A stretch of 64,000 nt of DNA, from assembly GCF_040802235.1 (NCBI RefSeq), contig NC_133158.1:165947401-166011400 (forward strand). Direction: 5' to 3'. Origin of the DNA: Manis javanica. Lineage: Eukaryota > Chordata > Mammalia > Pholidota > Manidae. A program made the position numbers and the translations under genes. Below the pieces are notes generated by a model. The model did no database searches, was not told the DNA's origin, and saw nothing but the letters and a program-made list of their open reading frames with translations. The first letter of the stretch is position 1. Each line of letters begins with the position of its first letter. This document shows positions 61,599 to 64,000 of this stretch, piece by piece.

Positions 61599-63921
61599 AA
61601 GCATACCTCATTTTATTGCACTTCGCTTTATTGTGCTTCCCAGACACTTCATGTTTTACAAATTGAAGGTTTGTGGCAACCCTGCATATAGCAAGTCTAT
61701 CAGCACCATTTTTCTAACAGCATTGGCTCATTTTGTATCTTTGTGTTGCATCGTGGTTAGTTGTCACAGTATTTCAAACTCTTCAAATTGTTATTGTATT
61801 TATTAGGATGCTCTGTGACCAGTGATCTTTGATGTTGTGATTTTAATTGTTTTGGGATACCACGAACCACACCATATAAGATGGCAAACTTAATCGCTAA
61901 ATATTGTGCATGCTCTGACGGCTCCACCGACCACCCATTCCCCATCTCTCTCCCTCTCCTCAGGCCTCCCTATTCCCTGAGACACAACAATACTGAAATT
62001 AAGCCAATTAATAACTCTGCAATGGCCTCTACAGTGAAAGGAAGAGTTGCACATCTTTCACTTTAAGTCAAAAGTTAGACATGATTAAGCCTAGTGAGGA
62101 TGGCATGTCAAAAGCCAAGGCAGGCCGAACACTAGGCCTCCTGTGCCAAACAGTCAGCCAAGTGTTGAATGCAAAGGAGTTCTTGATGGAAATTAGAAGT
62201 GCTCCTACAGTGAATACAAATGATAAGGAAACAAAACAGCCTTATTGCTGAGAAGGAGAAAGTACGAGTGGTCTGGAGAGAAGATCAAACCAGCCACAAC
62301 ATTCCCTTAAGCCAAAGCCTAATTCAGAGCAAGACCCTAACTCTCCTCAATTCAGTACAGGGTGGGAGAACTGAGAAGGCTGCAAAGGAAAAGTGTGAAG
62401 CCAGCAGAGGTCAGTTCATGAGGTCTAAGGAAAGAAGCCACCTCCATAACACCAAAGTGCATGGTGAAGCACCAAGTGCTGATGGAGAAGCTGCAGCAAG
62501 TTATCCAGAAGATATAGTTCAGATCATTCATGGAGGTGGCTACACCCAACAGATTTGCAATGTACATGAAACAGTCTTCTATTGTAAGAAGATGCCATCT
62601 AGGACTTTCATAGCTAGAGAGAAGAAGTCAATGCCTGGCTTCAAAGCCTCAAAGGACAGCTCATTCTCTGTTAGGGATTAATACAGCTGGTAACTTCAAG
62701 CTGAAGCCAAGGCTCATTGATAATTCTGAAAATCTTAGAACCCTTAAGAACTGTGCTAAACCTCTGCCTGTGCTCTATAAATGGAAGAACAAAGCCTGGA
62801 TGACAGCACATTTGTTTACAACATGGTTTACTGAATATTCTAAGCCCACTCTCGAGACCTAATGCTCAGAAAATAGACTCCTTTCAAAATATGACTACTC
62901 ATTGACAATGCATCAGTCACCCAAGAGCTCTGACAGAGATGTACAAAGAGATGGATGTTGTTTTCGTGCCTGCTAACACAACATCCATTCTGTGGCCCAT
63001 GAATCAAGGAGTCATTTCAACTTTCAAGTCTTATCATTTAACAATGACACTTTGTAAATCTATAGCTGCCATAGATTATTATTTCCCTGATGGATCTGAG
63101 CAAAATCCAATTGAAAACCTTCTGGTAAGGATTCACCATTCTAGATGTCATTAAGAACATTTATGATTCATGGGAAGAGGGCAAACTATCAACATTAACT
63201 GGAGTTTGGAAGAAGTTGATTCCAACCCTCACAGGTGACACTGAGGAGTTCAAGACATCCTGGAGGAAGGACTGCAGATGTGGGGGAAACAGCGAGGGAA
63301 CTAGCACTAGATGTGGAGCCTGAAGATGGCACTGAGTTGCTGCAATTTCATGATAAAACTTGAGCCGTTGTGGAGTTGCTTCTTATGAGTGAGCAAAGAA
63401 ACTGGCTCCCTGAGATGGCTTCTACTCCTGGTGAAGACGCCGTGAGGATTGTTGAAATGACAACAAAGGACTTACAATGTGACATAAACTTAGTTATAAA
63501 GTGGTGGCAGGGTTTGAGAGGATTGACTCCAAACAGGATCCTGTGCTGCAGAGAAATTGTTCATAAAAGGAAGAGTTAATCTATGTGGCAAACTTCACTG
63601 TGGTCTTATTTTAAGAAGTTGCCACCCCAGCCTTCAGCAACTAGCACCCTAATCGCCAGCAGCCAAACACTGAGGCAGGACCTGCACCAGCAGACAGATC
63701 ATGGCCCAGTGGGAACTCAGATGATGGTTAGCATTCTGTAGCAATAATGTTTCTGAAATTAAGATGTGGACATTTCTTATGGACATAAAGCTAACACATA
63801 CTTAATAGACTACAGTATAGTGTAAATGTAAATTTTATGTGCACTGGGAAACCAAAAATCCATTTGACTCATTTTACTGCAATATTCAATTTATTCTGGA
63901 GCTCTGGAACCAGGTTGCCTG
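61599..63921 (+). mobile_element. Tigger1-like (pogo/Tc1-mariner) DNA transposon, nearly full length
   Basis: Left end 'gcatacctcattttattgca' plus 'cttcgctttattgtgcttcc', right end 'tggaaccaggttgcctg' before TA (63922-63923), as in the Tigger1 consensus of about 2.4 kb. Internal order is conserved: 'aattgaaggtttgtggcaac', 'ctccaccgaccacccattcc', then the transposase region, then 'tagactacagtatagtgtaa' and 'cactgggaaaccaaaaatcc'. The left TA and first bases are eroded. Old, inactive insertion in a PCOLCE2 intron. Confidence 0.92.
62022..63579 (+). pseudogene. Tigger1 transposase remnant
   Basis: Starts at the family's ATG ('atggcctctacagtgaaagg', with a small deletion against the consensus) and runs in pieces. 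62220-62681 shows [20 protein letters not shown] and LNSVQGG (CENP-B-type DNA-binding region), then [20 protein letters not shown]. 62939-63154 shows [20 protein letters not shown], the catalytic-core C-terminal stretch, where the usual 'QPMDQGV' has become WPMNQGV. 63370-63579 is the tail. Stops and frameshifts separate the pieces, so no protein can be made. The same family gave rise to CENP-B and the JRK/TIGD host genes. Confidence 0.88.
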
Positions 63922-64000
63922 TATTTGATTAATTGGTGGTTTGACTAAAATCCTTTTTTGAGGCATCTTCTTAACTGAACCACTTCTTGGACATCACGGA

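Larger units (their letters stand above)
60674..64000 (-). other. PCOLCE2: PCOLCE2 intron, continuing past the window
   Basis: No further PCOLCE2 exon is found to the end. Contents: MIR (60742-60915), unassigned AT-rich DNA (60916-61598), Tigger1-like transposon (61599-63921), short unique tail. Confidence 0.75.

Overview
The window is nuclear DNA from a placental mammal. It is AT-rich, intron-dominated and full of mammalian repeats (L1, L2, MIR, MER20, Tigger). Two vertebrate genes can be read exon by exon, in the same convergent order as on human 3q23: the 3' part of TRPC1 on the + strand (2343 to about 43995) and the 3' part of PCOLCE2 on the - strand (about 51065 to 60673, with intron continuing to the window end). 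No Alu, carnivore tRNA-Lys or ruminant BovA-type SINE was noticed. The younger L1 copies carry a 3' tail that is not the human or mouse one. A laurasiatherian lineage is my best guess; the species is not decided.

TRPC1: ten coding exons, all with GT donors and AG acceptors and matching phases, give 650 codons plus stop. They start at the codon equal to human residue 144 (793-residue form) and end at the native stop at 42317-42319. They cover the last ankyrin region, the TRP_2 linker, all membrane helices, the pore, the TRP box, the STIM1-contact aspartate pair and the C-terminal coiled coil. The start codon, promoter and upstream exons lie before the window. A 3'UTR of about 1.7 kb with several AATAAA hexamers follows.

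PCOLCE2: four - strand exons give 178 codons plus stop, equal to human residues 238-415. They cover the end of CUB2, a Thr/Pro linker and the whole NTR domain. A short 3'UTR ends near an AATAAA at 51084-51089. The 5' part of the gene lies beyond 64000.

Repeats fill much of the rest. TRPC1 introns hold an L1 of about 2.9 kb truncated at both ends (8961-11838), an L1 with a retained 5' end, target-site duplication and a deleted reverse-transcriptase region (15461-19492), several short L1 tails, and L2 and MIR copies. The intergenic interval (about 44000-51060) is mostly old L1 debris with unassigned insertions. PCOLCE2 introns hold a MER20, a large + strand L2 and a nearly full-length Tigger1-like transposon (61599-63921) with a decayed transposase.

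No new gene system is visible. The most notable points are the internally deleted L1 with its 5'UTR inside TRPC1, a perfect 15-bp hairpin at 8412-8448, unassigned segments inserted in old repeats, and a 175-codon open frame near 50.1-50.6 kb.
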